A DNA stretch of 64,000 nt from NCBI GenBank assembly GCA_958510825.1, contig OY294052.1, positions 3,307,816-3,371,815 on the forward strand. Reading direction: 5' to 3'. A model generated the notes under the pieces. That model saw only the letters and a program-made list of their open reading frames with translations, was not told the DNA's origin and made no database searches. The stretch comes from Brachypterus glaber (Eukaryota > Arthropoda > Insecta > Coleoptera > Kateretidae). Every line of letters begins with the position of its first letter. Position 1 is the first letter of the stretch. This document shows positions 1 through 10,921 of this stretch, piece by piece. The translations under genes were made by a program, and so were the position numbers.

Positions 1-1529
1 TAAAGAAATTACGGTATACACAAACACTAAAAAAACAAAATTAGTTGCCGGTCGTTCGAAAACTGACGCTTATTTTGAAACGAAATCAAACAGAAATCGA
101 AAAACAACGTTGGTCTAATAAACTGATTGAATTTTTATTTTGTAACATCTATGAACCGTACATTTTAGACACAGAGAAACAATATCTTAAATCAAGTAAA
201 TATCATTTAGGATAAAACATATACTGATGCAAAGTGAACGTAATATTGTCAACAGTTGGCTAGGTAGCCATACAGGCTTTACCTAAATTTCATAAAACAA
301 TTTTATTATTTATAAATTAGTACCTTGTATTGCATACAGATGTTTTGCAAACCAAGCATTCTTGTGTTATTGAACTTAAATAAACTAGGTTTGTTTGTAA
401 AACATCTTGGTATAAATACGGTACGTAGAATTGGAATTAGGACATTAGATTATCAGATTGAATACCGTAGAGTCGATAGTTGGGTAGTCCCAAAGTGGGC
501 AGTACCCATTGGGCAAAGTAACTCTGACATCTCTGTAACCTAAAGTGGTAAGAACGTGTATTATAAATAAGAGGTTAATTACCCCAACCCCAAACCCGTA
601 TCCAGCAATATTGAGAGGAAGACCATTATTCTTAACAAGAAAGAACCCATCATTCGTGACAATATTAACTAAAATTAACATTAATTTTTAACCGGTTTAT
701 ATTGAACTGGTCAGTGATCTATGAAATATACCACATTCATTTTGATCATCGTGCGGTGATTGAAATTAATTAGTTAATTAATATCTATTTTTTCGAAAAA
801 ACTAAACAAAAACTGAAAACGTTGGTTGGTTAAGAAAGTGTTCAACCTTTTCCTGACGGGGTTTGTTTCAATATATACCTAGTACAGTTACAGGATGGAC
901 TTACTAATCTTAATTAAGAAGAATAGTAGTCAATTCGGTGGTAAAAACTGTAGTTGGACTTACGAAAACCCAAGTTTTCACCATTTTATGGAAAACTGGC
1001 CAACTTAATGAACACAGAATCGTTGATTCGCCCCAAGTATTATAGTCGCTGCCAGAGATATACGAGAATTTTTTTCTGGCGCATGTCAAACTGTTCATCC
1101 AATCGGGACATTGCATTTAAACTAATGTATTTTTATCGACGTTGACTGATTCCAGCCCATTACCGTTCGACCCTATCCAATAATATTTCACACAAGATTT
1201 AGCCACACCCACAAGGCATTTGTAGCAATATATATTCACTGGGCCGGCTTTATTTGTTTTGTTTGTGTTCTGTGCATCAAGCTATATGGGATAAATACGT
1301 ATTGAATATAAAAAAAAATAATTTACGTCCCTGTCTCACATTAATCTGTTTCAAATGTAAACATTCTACTATAAATGTGACTATAACTCTTGCGTTTATA
1401 TCCACTTCCCATCGCGAAAATGTCAATGAGATAAAATAATATATATTGCTAAATTAACATGTTTACTTAATTTAAGACATTATTTATCTGTGTGTATAAA
1501 CCATACATCTATAGATTCTACCATATTCC
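1..1529. other. No gene recognised; AT-rich, possible foldback ends
   Basis: I see no coding frame with family resemblance. About 168-206 resembles the terminus of the foldback family seen at 13.5 and 18.75 kb (ACACAGA then TCTTAAATCAAG), and about 1462-1498 resembles the same terminus in reverse. They could be two worn solo ends or the ends of one decayed element. Confidence 0.35.
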
Positions 1530-1725
1530 CTTTTCATCTTTTTTTTTTCTGTTCATTTCCCGATGGCAATAAAATGTTCCTTTTTGATCTCGTCAATGCA
1601 TTGGTAGATATAGATATTTTTTATCATTCGTATCCAAAAGAAATTTAGAATTTAATCCCCTTTAAACGCAAGGGAACTGCGTATGCAAATCGGGTTATCT
1701 ACTTGAGAAGTCTTCTCTATACCGA
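1530..1725 (-). pseudogene. Decayed duplicate of the LRR gene's cytoplasmic-tail end
   Basis: Read on the minus strand, this stretch aligns with the last ~60 codons of exon 2. The best block is IDEIKKEH followed by FIAIGK and a stop, against IDEIKKEHSITNGN-stop in the gene; upstream, LNSKFLLDTNDKK matches ELSFKFPLDGSEKR. The frame is broken by a small indel between these two blocks and by in-frame stops. Similarity continues about 20-25 bases past the stop. No transmembrane, C-cap or LRR part is visible, and the copy lies about 300 bp beyond the real stop. It is a partial tandem-duplication relic and not an alternative exon. Confidence 0.72.
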
Positions 1726-1950
1726 AATGAGGAAGAGGGCACCATTCATTTTAACAGGTTAAATATGCAAACTCCAAAATAAATAAAAAATTAATTCTTT
1801 AAACAATCTTAAAAAGAAAATTTCGCATAATTTGAAAAGTAAAAACAAAGCGCGTCATTCAAATAAAATTTCATAAAAAAAAACAAAATTAGGTATAAAA
1901 TTCTTAACCTGATCATATGTAGTGTCAACCTTTCATTTCTTACATTTTCT

Positions 1951-3105
1951 TCAATTTCCATTAGTAATAGAATGTTCCTTTTTTATTTCGTCAATTGTAG
2001 ATATTGAAATTCTCTTCTCACTTCCATCCAAGGGAAACTTAAAACTAAGTTCTCCATCACAAAACAACGGACTTTGACTGTTATCGTAAATCGGTTCTCC
2101 ATCTCTGTTTATTTTATCCTCGTGGGTATAATACTTAGCGGCGTGTCTCCTAGAGTTACACCAGGCCCCAATGATGACCAACACGATGAAAAAGATCAGA
2201 CATGCCGAGGTTGCAGCGGCGATTATTCCTATACTTGCTTTTTCCCCTAAGAAAAAGAATTTAGCATCGGTTGTACTGTAGCTAGTCGCCGTGCACCAAT
2301 AAAGCTCATCTCTTTGAATCATTTCCAATTTTTTATTTTTCATTGTGTAAGGATACATGCAAACAATGTCTCTGTATAACGCGCTGCGGTTCATTCTTTC
2401 CAGCAATGGAATAATATGGCATAAATCGCAAGACCATGGATTGTTTTCAAGCTTAATATGTTTAATACTGTCAAATCTAGATAAAATATCTTCATCTAAG
2501 CCTCTGAAATTATTTTTAGTGATATTTAAGGTGTTTAAGTTTAAAGGTATTACTTCTGGAGGTAAGCTGGATAAAAGATTGCTACCTAAGTCCAATGTGT
2601 TAAGTGTGTCGGGGAAAATTTGTGAATTTATTTCAGCAATACCGCAGTTGGCGAGATATAGTTCTTTTAACTCTACGTCCAAGAGTTCTTGTAAAGTTTC
2701 AAGTTGTAAATGGTTTCCGGTAAGAATTAAAACCTCCAAGGTGTTGGCGAGTGGTTGTAATACACCAGATTCTAGTGTTTCTAGCTGGTTGTAAGCGAGG
2801 TCTAATTCAGTCAAGTTATGCAAATCTTGAAACGCTTTAATGGAGATTTTATTAATTTCATTACGAGCTAAATTGAGTTTCCTAAGGCTGGCCTGACTGT
2901 CGAACGTGTTATCGTATAAATGTTTTAATTGGTTACCGTCTAACTTGAAAGTTTTTAAGTTTGCCAAGTCTTTAATTTCATCGTGTGAGATGGTTTTTAT
3001 TTCATTCTGACCCAAATCCAAATGAATCAACTCTAATATGGAGGGGTATATCTTTTCGTTGACGGAGGTGAGCGAACATCCCCGACATTCAAGTATTTTC
3101 AGCTC
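1951..3105 (-). CDS. Coding exon 2 (terminal coding exon) of the LRR membrane protein
   Basis: This exon encodes 384 residues: about nine LRRs, the C-terminal cysteine cap, the transmembrane helix and the cytoplasmic tail ending ITNGN. The acceptor reads TTTTTGTTGCAG|GAG with AG at 3107-3106, so the exon opens in phase 0 with ELKIL, a normal LRR start. The open frame runs 7 codons further upstream to an ATG at 3126, but those codons are the acceptor's pyrimidine tract and are not expected to be translated. No close AATAAA follows the stop on the minus strand; the nearest I noticed is near 1249-1254. Confidence 0.88.
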   Translation of the reverse strand, partial: ELKILECRGCSLTSVNEKIYPSILELIHLDLGQNEIKTISHDEIKDLANLKTFKLDGNQLKHLYDNTFDSQASLRKLNLARNEINKISIKAFQDLHNLTELDLAYNQLETLESGVLQPLANTLEVLILTGNHLQLETLQELLDVELKELYLANCGIAEINSQIFPDTLNTLDLGSNLLSSLPPEVIPLNLNTLNITKNNFRGLDEDILSRFDSIKHIKLENNPWSCDLCHIIPLLERMNRSALYRDIVCMYPYTMKNKKLEMIQRDELYWCTATSYSTTDAKFFFLGEKASIGIIAAATSACLIFFIVLVIIGAWCNSRRHAAKYYTHEDKINRDGEPIYDNSQSPLFCDGELSFKFPLDGSEKRISISTIDEIKKEHSITNGN

Positions 3106-5955
3106 CTGCAACAAAAATACAGGCATTAGAATATATTTATATCGTAAATGCTTTTTACGGGTGGAAACACAAAAAAGGTACTTAAAATATATTTTTCATT
3201 TTGTAAAGTTTTTAAAACATATCGTCGGTTTGGACTTTCATCATAAGGATAAATAAATAAATTTTTCTACGGTCTAGTAGAAAAATTAACATTTCTACAA
3301 AAACAAATGAAGTTTTCTGACCGAAAAACAACTTATTTCTTAGCATTTTACTTTTCTGCTCGTTACCATGACAGCAAGCGCAAAATTGAATTTTGCGCGC
3401 TAGAGAGTAGGCAACCGGCAAGTCAATCGTAGAAGAGCTGTCAACTTGACAGTGTCAAGTATATGCTTCGGGATGTAGTGTTCTGCCATTTTTTTAATAT
3501 AAAATTATTATTTATCTTTTATAAAATCTCAATTTCGTGTGCTAAATATTTATGTGTTAGATATTTGTAGTTAAGGTAATATGGAGAGTTACAGTGATGA
3601 GGGTTTTTCTTTTAAACCACCAGATTTGTAAAAAAAAAGTAAGTGCTGCGACCTTAAAAGGTTAAAAATTTACTGCCTAAAATTTATTTATTTATTTTAG
3701 ATCGTAGAAAAAACGTTGTTTGTATTACGAGCTGAAGCACAAATCAGTCATTTTGGGCTCTAAATACAAAAATAACTATTTTGTATTTTGTATTTTTCTT
3801 TTACTGAAAACAACTGCATTATCAAATAAAATTTCATGCATTTTAAACAATTTGTTAAACAAAATTTATTCAGTTTTAGAATATTCTATCATAAAGGTTA
3901 TAATCTCTATTGTGAGGTTATTTATAATTTTGTGAATAATATTTATATTAAAATAGTAGTACTTTGTTCTGTTTTATTAATAAATATGTACAATTATTAT
4001 TGTTATTTTCAGATGAATAATTATAATTATTCTATTAGTGATTTTGTATAATTCTCTTTATATTATTATAAATAATATAGAACAGTTATTACAAACTGTT
4101 TATTAGTTATTATAATTAGCAATATCATATATCAGAACACTTTATATAATGCGATTTGAATACGCAATAAATTTTATGTTGTTTTTCTTGCGAGGCGGGG
4201 ATAATAATTTTTAAATATTTAAAATATTGTCATAGTAAAATGAAAATGAGAAAGCCTTTGTATCTTTGAAGTATACTTAAAATAAGATTCGGTTTTATTG
4301 ATTCCAAAAACCCCCAGATACAATTTTTTAGGCAAATTTTCTTAAAAATAAAAAATTGACAAAAAGTAAACTGAATATTCAGTTACAAATTGATAGGAAA
4401 TCTGAAGTTATTATCCTATTCAATTGTACTTTAATTTTTGTTAAAAACACGCATCATTTATGTATTTTTAAATAGAGCTTTTTACTACCTTCTTGCCTGT
4501 AATTAAAAAATAAAAATATTATGCACATAGCCCATTTTATTTACAATACAACCATGTTCTATCTGTATTTTTAGAGATTTTTTTAGTGCAACGAAGTTTT
4601 AACTGATAATAAAGTTTAATTTAAATTTCATACTTAAAAATCAGGTACTCCGTTAATGAAAATTAACTTAAGTCACATCGATGTATAAAAAGTTTTTCCT
4701 GTGATTTTTACCAAAATTATGGAGGTTGATACTTATGCAAAGCAACTATTAAATTAAAGAAATAAATTAATAAATAAATAAGACTTTTTTGAAGTATCTT
4801 GGGGTGTCGATTTATCTCTAAATTGAAAGTGAATTATACTAAAGAGAAAACCAATCTTTGTTTGAGTTGCTTACTTCATCAAGATATTGATTCAATTTTC
4901 TCTCAAATACTCCTTTGAATTTAAGTAAATTTAGCCGAATATTTTACATGATTAAACACGTATTCAGGCAAATAATTTTAAACTGGATAACTTTTATCGG
5001 AGGTTTTATTTTACGTAAAATGCCTAAATACCCAAAAACATATAAACCACCAATAGTTGACACTCGCGTATCAAAATTTTACTTTATTTCCCAGAGAAGT
5101 CATGCTTTAGTAAAAAAATTTCATTGCTGTTTTACATTTCTTCACGTTTTATATTCACAAAAATGTGATTTTCGTAAAAAAAGGGGTCTATCTAACAAAT
5201 AAAAGTAGAAGAAAGAAAGAATCTACGAGTGAGCTTTTTAGCCACATCTTTTCTTAAGGCGCAGAACATCTGTATTAAGAAAATACCAAACAATATTTTG
5301 CAGTTTTACATATTTTAAATTGTGAGATTAGTAGGGTTATGCGGGTCCTTACCTGAATATCTTTGAAGACTTCTGGATTCAACTCCTTCAAGTTATTCCC
5401 ACTAAGTTTCAAAACTTTAAGTTTCCCGATATTTTGAAAAATACTCGTCACTAAAGCTGTAATTCTATTCCTTTGTATCGACAATATTTTTAATTCGTTT
5501 AAGAATCGAAAAGTCTCACTTGGTAAAGAATAAATTCTATTATCATCCAAATAAAGTTCTTTCAGCTTTGAAAGTCCTCTAAAGTTATGCGACAGAGCTT
5601 GAGTAATATTATTTTGAGATAAATTCAGAACGTCCAGTTTAGTCAAACCCCAGAAAAAATGCATCCCGAGTGTGGGTATATTAGAACGCGTCACATGGAT
5701 CTCCTCAAGACTCTTATAACTTTGAAATATCGGACTCATTGTTAGATCGTTTAAATTGTCCTCCGGGGCTGATATTTTTATAATTTCGGTGTCTAAGCCT
5801 ACGCCGTCCAAGTTAACCGGGCCTACCATACCGCCTTTGACACAGGAGACGGTTTTCCGGCCTTTGTGGTCCAGATAACAGGAACATCTCGAAGGACATT
5901 GTTGTGAAGTGACTTGGGAAATCAGCACAGAGATCAGTAGCAATTTCAGCGACAT
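1951..5955 (-). CDS. Leucine-rich-repeat single-pass receptor-like membrane protein (two coding exons)
   Basis: Joining 5955-5353 to 3105-1951 in phase 0 gives 585 residues ending in TGA. Seen: a hydrophobic signal peptide (about residues 1-18), an N-terminal cysteine cap (CPSRCSC, about 20-38), about 14 LRR units of ~24 residues with LxxLxLxxNxI spacing (about 75-420), a C-terminal cap opening NNPWSCDLC and closing YWC (about 422-472), a transmembrane helix (about 492-517) and a 68-residue tail rich in charged residues. The intron falls at an LRR boundary and the pattern continues across it, which supports the splice. Known of such proteins: the LRR ectodomain binds ligand or mediates adhesion at the cell surface. 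The tail has no TIR or kinase domain, so this is not a Toll receptor. I do not recognise the orthologue and give no symbol. Confidence 0.9.
3106..5352 (-). other. Intron of the LRR gene (about 2.25 kb)
   Basis: The intron is GT-AG, phase 0 and strongly AT-rich. I see no coding-like frame in it. A stretch at about 4367-4453 matches, in reverse orientation, the right part of the compound palindrome at 38.64-38.76 kb (shared words include GAATATTCAGTTACAAAT), so at least one repeat fragment sits in the intron. A short palindrome (GCAAAATTGAATTTTGCGC) is at about 3381-3399. Confidence 0.75.
5353..5955 (-). CDS. Coding exon 1 of the LRR membrane protein
   Basis: This exon encodes 201 residues: signal peptide, N-cap and the first five LRRs. 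The ATG at 5955 is chosen because it is followed directly by a signal peptide, and because a good acceptor (pyrimidine-rich tract then CAG, AG at 5958-5957) lies just upstream, so coding starts one base inside the exon. The 3' end is a strong donor, CAG|GTAAGG, with GT at 5352-5351. Reading through the donor gives 25 residues without LRR character before a stop, as expected for intron sequence. Confidence 0.88.
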
Positions 5956-5975
5956 CCTGAAACAAATGAAATACT
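5956..5975 (-). other. Splice acceptor just upstream of the LRR start codon (implies a 5' non-coding exon)
   Basis: On the minus strand the bases before the ATG read CATTTGTTTCAG|G|ATG. This is a consensus acceptor with a T-rich tract, so the transcription start and at least one non-coding exon should lie to the right, beyond 5975. I could not place that exon or a promoter. Confidence 0.65.
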
Positions 5976-6123
5976 TGGTTAAATTCTGTAAGTGATTATA
6001 TCCTTGATCAAGCTTGAGAGCTAAAAAATGTCATTTTAGTGGACAGTTTTCACTTGTACAAGTGTACACACAAAAAAATAATTCATACAATAAAAATTAT
6101 TGTGCTCCAATTAAATAAAGACA

Positions 6124-6456
6124 TTTATCCAATACATACAGATAATAAGACAATTACCAGCTTTATTTTAAATAGATAAACTCAATAATAACCCCCGCGT
6201 GGCTTTTACTTTATTGAGTGGATAGTTATTTATTTTACCCACTCAACTGTCACTTGTCAAATTATTTTCTTGTAAATGTCACGTAAATTTTTAATAAAAA
6301 GATGAATACCTAAGCTATTTATTGGATAAAACCTCGTATGGCACTCATGGGTAAACCGATATTGCCCTCTCAAAAATTAACCTGCTTGGCTGACGCCTCG
6401 CAGGTTAATTTTCTCATGGGCAATATCTTACTTTACTCATTAGTACCATAAATAAC
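6124..6456 (+). repeat. Two-hairpin MITE, family A, copy 1
   Basis: About 330 bp. It opens with TTTATCCAATACATACAG and has a first module closing at TATTTATTGGATAAAAC (the inverse of the opening). A second foldback of about 110 bp follows, with ends ATGGCACT and AGTACCAT and an inner stem AATTAACCTGC / GCAGGTTAATT. There is no coding capacity. Other copies: 8.03 (short), 13.07, 17.1 (inverted) and 36.73 kb. Confidence 0.8.
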
Positions 6457-6775
6457 TATTAATACAATAAATTAAAAATATACACGGTGTTATTGAAATA
6501 GCATCAATAATTTCAAGGTGTAATTCTACATAATAAAATATGACAAAAAAATCCTATAAACATATGACTAAAAATGCGTGGCAAGGGAGATTTAGCAACA
6601 AGGGTTTGAGTGTAAACTAACCTTACACACATTTTCTATCTCTTCTGCCAGGACTAATATTCTTTACAAATCTCCGGAGTATATCATGTGCAATAATTTC
6701 AATTGCTTAAGCAATGATATTGATATTAATTTTAGTGGTCTAGGTCAAATTCTTTATAGTGAAAATCCTAATCCC
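6457..6775. other. No gene recognised
   Basis: AT-rich sequence between two repeats, with no coding-like frame seen. Confidence 0.5.
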
Positions 6776-6951
6776 GCATAATATTTTATTTGTATTTATT
6801 GATAGATATATTTTGTATTTTTGCAATGCAAAAATTTATTTATGTGTATATTTTGTATCATATATGTAGATGTTTATTTATACTTGTCCTGTCATTGGTG
6901 TATACTGTTGGTCAATAAAGATTATTATTATTATTATTATTATTAATAAGG
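6776..6951 (+). mobile_element. 3' end of a non-LTR retrotransposon with ATT-repeat tail
   Basis: An AT-rich 3'-UTR-like stretch ends in GGTCAATAAAG followed by eight or so ATT units. Polyadenylation-like AATAAA plus a short tandem tail is typical of CR1/Jockey-type LINE ends. No coding part is retained here. Confidence 0.5.
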
Positions 6952-6984
6952 CCCATTTTCGTATGTTATTTTCATAAACCATAA

Positions 6985-7200
6985 TCATAACCAGGGGTGT
7001 GCGAAAGGGGGGGCATTATCAGTTCTTTGTCCCAAACTTTTTTCTGTGTAACTTTTTTGTAATTTTATTATTGGAATATGATTCCTCAGGTTAAAATACA
7101 TAAAAAAGGTATTCTTGTTGTAATACTGTAAATAAAACCGTTTTCGAGAAAAATTCATTTGAAGGTGAAATTTCATGTTTTGAGGACGCAAAATTGATTA
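6985..7200 (+). repeat. Fragment of a dispersed repeat shared with 35.5 and 53.6 kb
   Basis: AACCAGGGGTGTGCGAAA followed by a G run matches AACCAGGGATATGCAAAA plus a G run at about 35551. The segment GAAGGTGAAATTTCA near 7160 is repeated near 53663. No open frame is conserved between copies. Confidence 0.5.
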
Positions 7201-7511
7201 AAAATAGCAAGAGCTTAAAGATAAGATTTTCATTTAAGTGTAGATAAAGCCTAATTAATAAAACTATTCAGTAAGATAAGTTCTTCATTGTGTACAAGAA
7301 ACTTAAAAATATGATGCTATCTTAATGAAATTTTAAACAAAACTTATTCAAGCCAGCTATTACGTTATACAAGACGATGATTTTAGTTAAAAAGGCGATA
7401 TAATAGCAACTTTACGAGATAATCTTATTATTAACTTGTCAGAATAGGATAAAAGATATGGAAATAAGTAAGATGTTTTCTTGTGATAATCTTCACAGCG
7501 AGGTTACACCA

Positions 7512-7675
7512 TAGAATAGTATATTCTACAACTAGTATGGAATAGACAATATTCCGCGCGAGAGGAAAGTTTGTCATACGAGCTAGTATGACGGTCCCGC
7601 GAGCGCGGAATGACTATTCCATACGTGTTGCAGACTATACTTTTTCTTCGACTGTAAACATGAAACACAGTTTGA
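7512..7675 (+). repeat. Palindromic head of repeat family B (truncated copy)
   Basis: Only the GC-rich head of the ~700 bp family is present. It opens AATAGTATATTCTA, has inverted blocks GGAATAG / CTATTCC and ATTCCGCGCG / GCGCGGAAT, and ends ACTTTTTCTTCGACTG. The AT-rich body seen at 24.2, 47.8 and 51.7 kb is missing. Confidence 0.75.
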
Positions 7676-8027
7676 TTGTCAAGTAATTAACAAACTACTA
7701 TGTCACAAAAAGCAAAAGCTTAGTTTAGATTTTCACCTCCTCATCTGTGAAGAGTATACTCCGGAATGCGAAGCATTACATATCTTCACGGTTTGTTGTT
7801 TCTATTGTGCCGGCGCCTGAGACTACGTTGTAAGGATTTTCTACTAAATGGGATAACATATACCTCTCCAACTAATGACAAAACATTAATTTCAGGTATT
7901 GTTACAAGATACGTCACTGGGGAAATACATAAGTATTATCGCAGGAATACAGAATTTTTGCACGAATGTTCAATGAATCTATTTTTCAATCATCGTATAG
8001 AGTGGTATTGTTAGAATGTATAAAAAT

Positions 8028-8257
8028 ACTTTATCCAATACATACAGATAATAAGACAATTACCAGCTTTATTTTAAATAGATAAACTCAATAATAACCC
8101 CCGCGTGGCTTTTACTTTATTGAGTGGATAATTATTTATTTTACCCACTCAACTGTCACTTGTCAAATTATTTTTTTGTAAACGTCATTAAAATTTTTAA
8201 TAAAAATATGAATTCCTAAGCTATTTATTGGATAAAACCTTGTATGTATAAATAACT
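8028..8257 (+). repeat. Family A MITE, short copy lacking the second hairpin
   Basis: The first module is present and intact, but the 110 bp second hairpin is cleanly absent: the text runs CCTTGTATG-TATAAATAACTATT where other copies hold the hairpin between these two words. This gives a natural with/without comparison. Confidence 0.8.
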
Positions 8258-8527
8258 ATTAAATAAATTTTATTTTATTAATTTTAAAGAAATTTTAAAG
8301 AAATTAATGTAAGTACTATTTATATTATTTTTAGTAATTTAAATATTCGGTATAAATATTTACCATCTTTTATTTAAGTTTCTTTAATACAACGTTTTAT
8401 TATTCAACCAAAGAACTTTTACATGATCTAATCTATTGTTCTAAGTAACATACTTATTCAACTTCAATCAAACAAAACATTTGATTTAAGAACTTCACAT
8501 GCTTGCAGATATACAAACTTTTGAGCA

Positions 8528-8772
8528 GCACAGAAAAAAAAAGATACCCTGAACCAAAAACACTTGTCTTTCGATATATTCAAAGCCATATTCTCTTGTT
8601 TCATGTCTAGCATTTCTTTGAACCAAAGTTAACTTCCTTAAATAAAGAAAACGGGTTTTTGAATAAGTTCATTCAAGGACGTTAACTTTGGTTCATAGAA
8701 ATGCTAGCCTTGAAGCAAGAGAACATGGCTTTGAATACATTGAAAAACACATGTTCTTCATTCAAAGAATCA
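8528..8772. repeat. Palindromic MITE, family C (GAACCAAAG type), copy 1
   Basis: About 240 bp that fold almost end to end. Left blocks include TTTCGATATATTCAAAGCC, CTAGCATTTCTTTGAACC and AAAGTTAACTTCCTT; the right half repeats them inverted. It starts near CACAGAAAAAA. Other copies are at 37.38, 56.53 (partial), 61.66 and 62.07 kb. Confidence 0.8.
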
Positions 8773-9079
8773 TTTTTTTTGGGTGAGCTTGATCTAAATA
8801 TTACGTACTTGCTTTTAGTAATAATAATGAAATTTTCTCTGTGTGTATGGTTTATTCCTTATATCAATATTTATTTAAGAAATTATGCAGTTCACTCAGA
8901 GTTTCATGAATATGAATATTTTATCTAACTAAGATTATAAGAATTGTTTTTTATAAGTTATCCAGAAATAATATTTATTTTAAATTAATTTTTCAAGAGC
9001 TTTACAGAAATAGTAATTTATAAGGACGTAATCCACTAGGTTTTCGGATGATAGGGAATTTTCCGGGCGAGAGAGATTA

Positions 9080-9340
9080 TTAGATCATATATACATAGAT
9101 ATGGCATTAATGTTGATATGTTTTATGTAGAACATATACAAAGCCAATTGTAAACAAACCACTATAGCGGTGAGTTTGCGAGGAGGTGAAGTATAACATA
9201 TTTGTCAACAAACCACTATAGCGGAGGGTGGTGACCAGAAGCGGAAAGGTGAAATCTACCTGGACATAGCAATGAAAACATTTCGATTTGACGTGTACCC
9301 AAGGCGCATCTATATACATGTATATATGATCTAATGATGA
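9080..9340. repeat. Small element with inverted ends and internal duplications
   Basis: ATTAGATCATATATACATAG near 9080 is repeated inverted near 9317-9336. Inside, the word AACAAACCACTATAGCGG occurs twice (about 9151 and 9207), and a ~21 bp unit GTATATATGATCTAATGA is tandemly doubled at the right end. I do not recognise the family. Confidence 0.5.
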
Positions 9341-10150
9341 TGTATATATGATCTAATGAGAGACTGGCAAACTGCCGAGTATGAAATAAACGGATTACAT
9401 CCATGTATCATAAATATTTTTTTATTTCATTGTAATCAATAAACTCAAAAATATAGATTTTGTTTTTAAAATTTTGAGGTTAGGTTAAAATGTCATAAGC
9501 TTTAATTTTAGTGAAAGTTTACTTGTTTATTTTTGGCCTAGGCCGTAATCTATCGTTATACGATTTTAGTTATTTATGTGCCAAAAAGTATCATACAGTC
9601 CATAATAAGTTTTAAAATAGCATTTTATTTCCCCATTTTTAAATAAAAAAGTTTCGGCTTTTTATTTTCTTTCTTAGGCATACAGGTGCATTTTTTCGTA
9701 GTCGGGTTTTCGGCGCCTCGCGAGGCTTCGGCTTGTTTTATCCAGTGTATTAGAAGAGCCTCATATCCTCTCACTTTGCTGATTTACTGCGTTTGTAATA
9801 AAAGGCTTGTATCATGGGAATACATTTTTATACCCAATATTTTATCAATTGAAGAGAACAGGTTAAAAAAGATAAGAGTCACAAAATAATAATTTTGAGA
9901 AAAACTGATTTTTAAATTTAAATTCATCAATTTTTTACAGATTTGTCCTCTTGATATTGACAATTTTTATAAACAAAGCAAAATACTAATCGCAGCAGCA
10001 GATAATAGGTTTGTTTTGGTTCCGAGTTTGAACCGATCGGTAGCAGTTCTCGCCAATCGCTTTCGAAATTTTGATACATGTGACACTGAATAACCAATAA
10101 AAGACACTCCAGAATTGTAAAATTGAAACCCAAAACAAAGCTATTATTAA
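9341..10150. other. No gene recognised
   Basis: No conserved frame. A short GC-rich palindrome (GGCGCCTCGCGAGGC) lies at about 9711-9725. Confidence 0.5.
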
Positions 10151-10297
10151 AGGCCTATCCAGAAGCTCACATAAGAACATAAAACATAAGAATACGGTGC
10201 CGTGATTGGCTTACAAGATACATGGCGGCACATCAAGCCACTCACGGCATCGCATTGTTATGTATTACGTTTTTATGCGAGCCTGTAAATATGCCCT
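10151..10297. repeat. GGCCTATCC palindromic MITE, family D, copy 1
   Basis: About 145 bp with inverted ends (AGGCCTATCCAGA ... ATGCCCT, imperfect) and an inner inverted pair around ACATAAGAACATAAAACATAAG / TTATGTATTACG. The same unit occurs solo at 10.92 kb, and inside a larger MITE at 16.19 and 60.01 kb. Confidence 0.7.
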
Positions 10298-10921
10298 AAG
10301 CTTAATATTGTTATTTAAAACCAGGGCGTTTGACAAAACGCGAACATGGTTGGACTATCATCTTTTTTTCGTACCTACATTTGACCCTCTTCCTTTTTAG
10401 CCCGTGGTCTTCATTTGTTACCGGTTTATTCATAATACTTTAGGGGATTCTACCGAAACGGTAATTAATTATAATTAATTAATTAATTAAGAACATAAGT
10501 TTTTCCATTAAAAAAAAATAATAAAAATTTGAAAAGTGTTCAATTTTTATGCTTACTTTTTCGTTTTATAATGAAGCAAATCGAATTAGGCCAATTAATT
10601 TATCACTGAAAAAATGTCGCTATTGCATATTTAACTTCACACAATTTATGTGACGCTTAATGTTTATTTATAATAATATACCTAAATAATACCTAATAAT
10701 TAGTACTGTAAATTAATAATAATAATAATAATAATAATTACACAGGCCGGCATGAATCTGGGGTTTTAATATTTTTTATCTTATTATATCATTATTAAAT
10801 TTCTATCACGTACAGTTTGTGAAAAATTAATTATTAAAAATTTGGCATAAAATTTAAAAAATGTGTAAATTTACATGTATATCTTAACCACTTTTTGATG
10901 ATAAAACATTAATAATTATCT

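Noticed and set aside
2357..2794. 145-codon plus-strand reading frame
   Set aside because: It lies antisense to exon 2 of the LRR gene and mirrors its leucine-rich codons; it is a shadow and not a gene.
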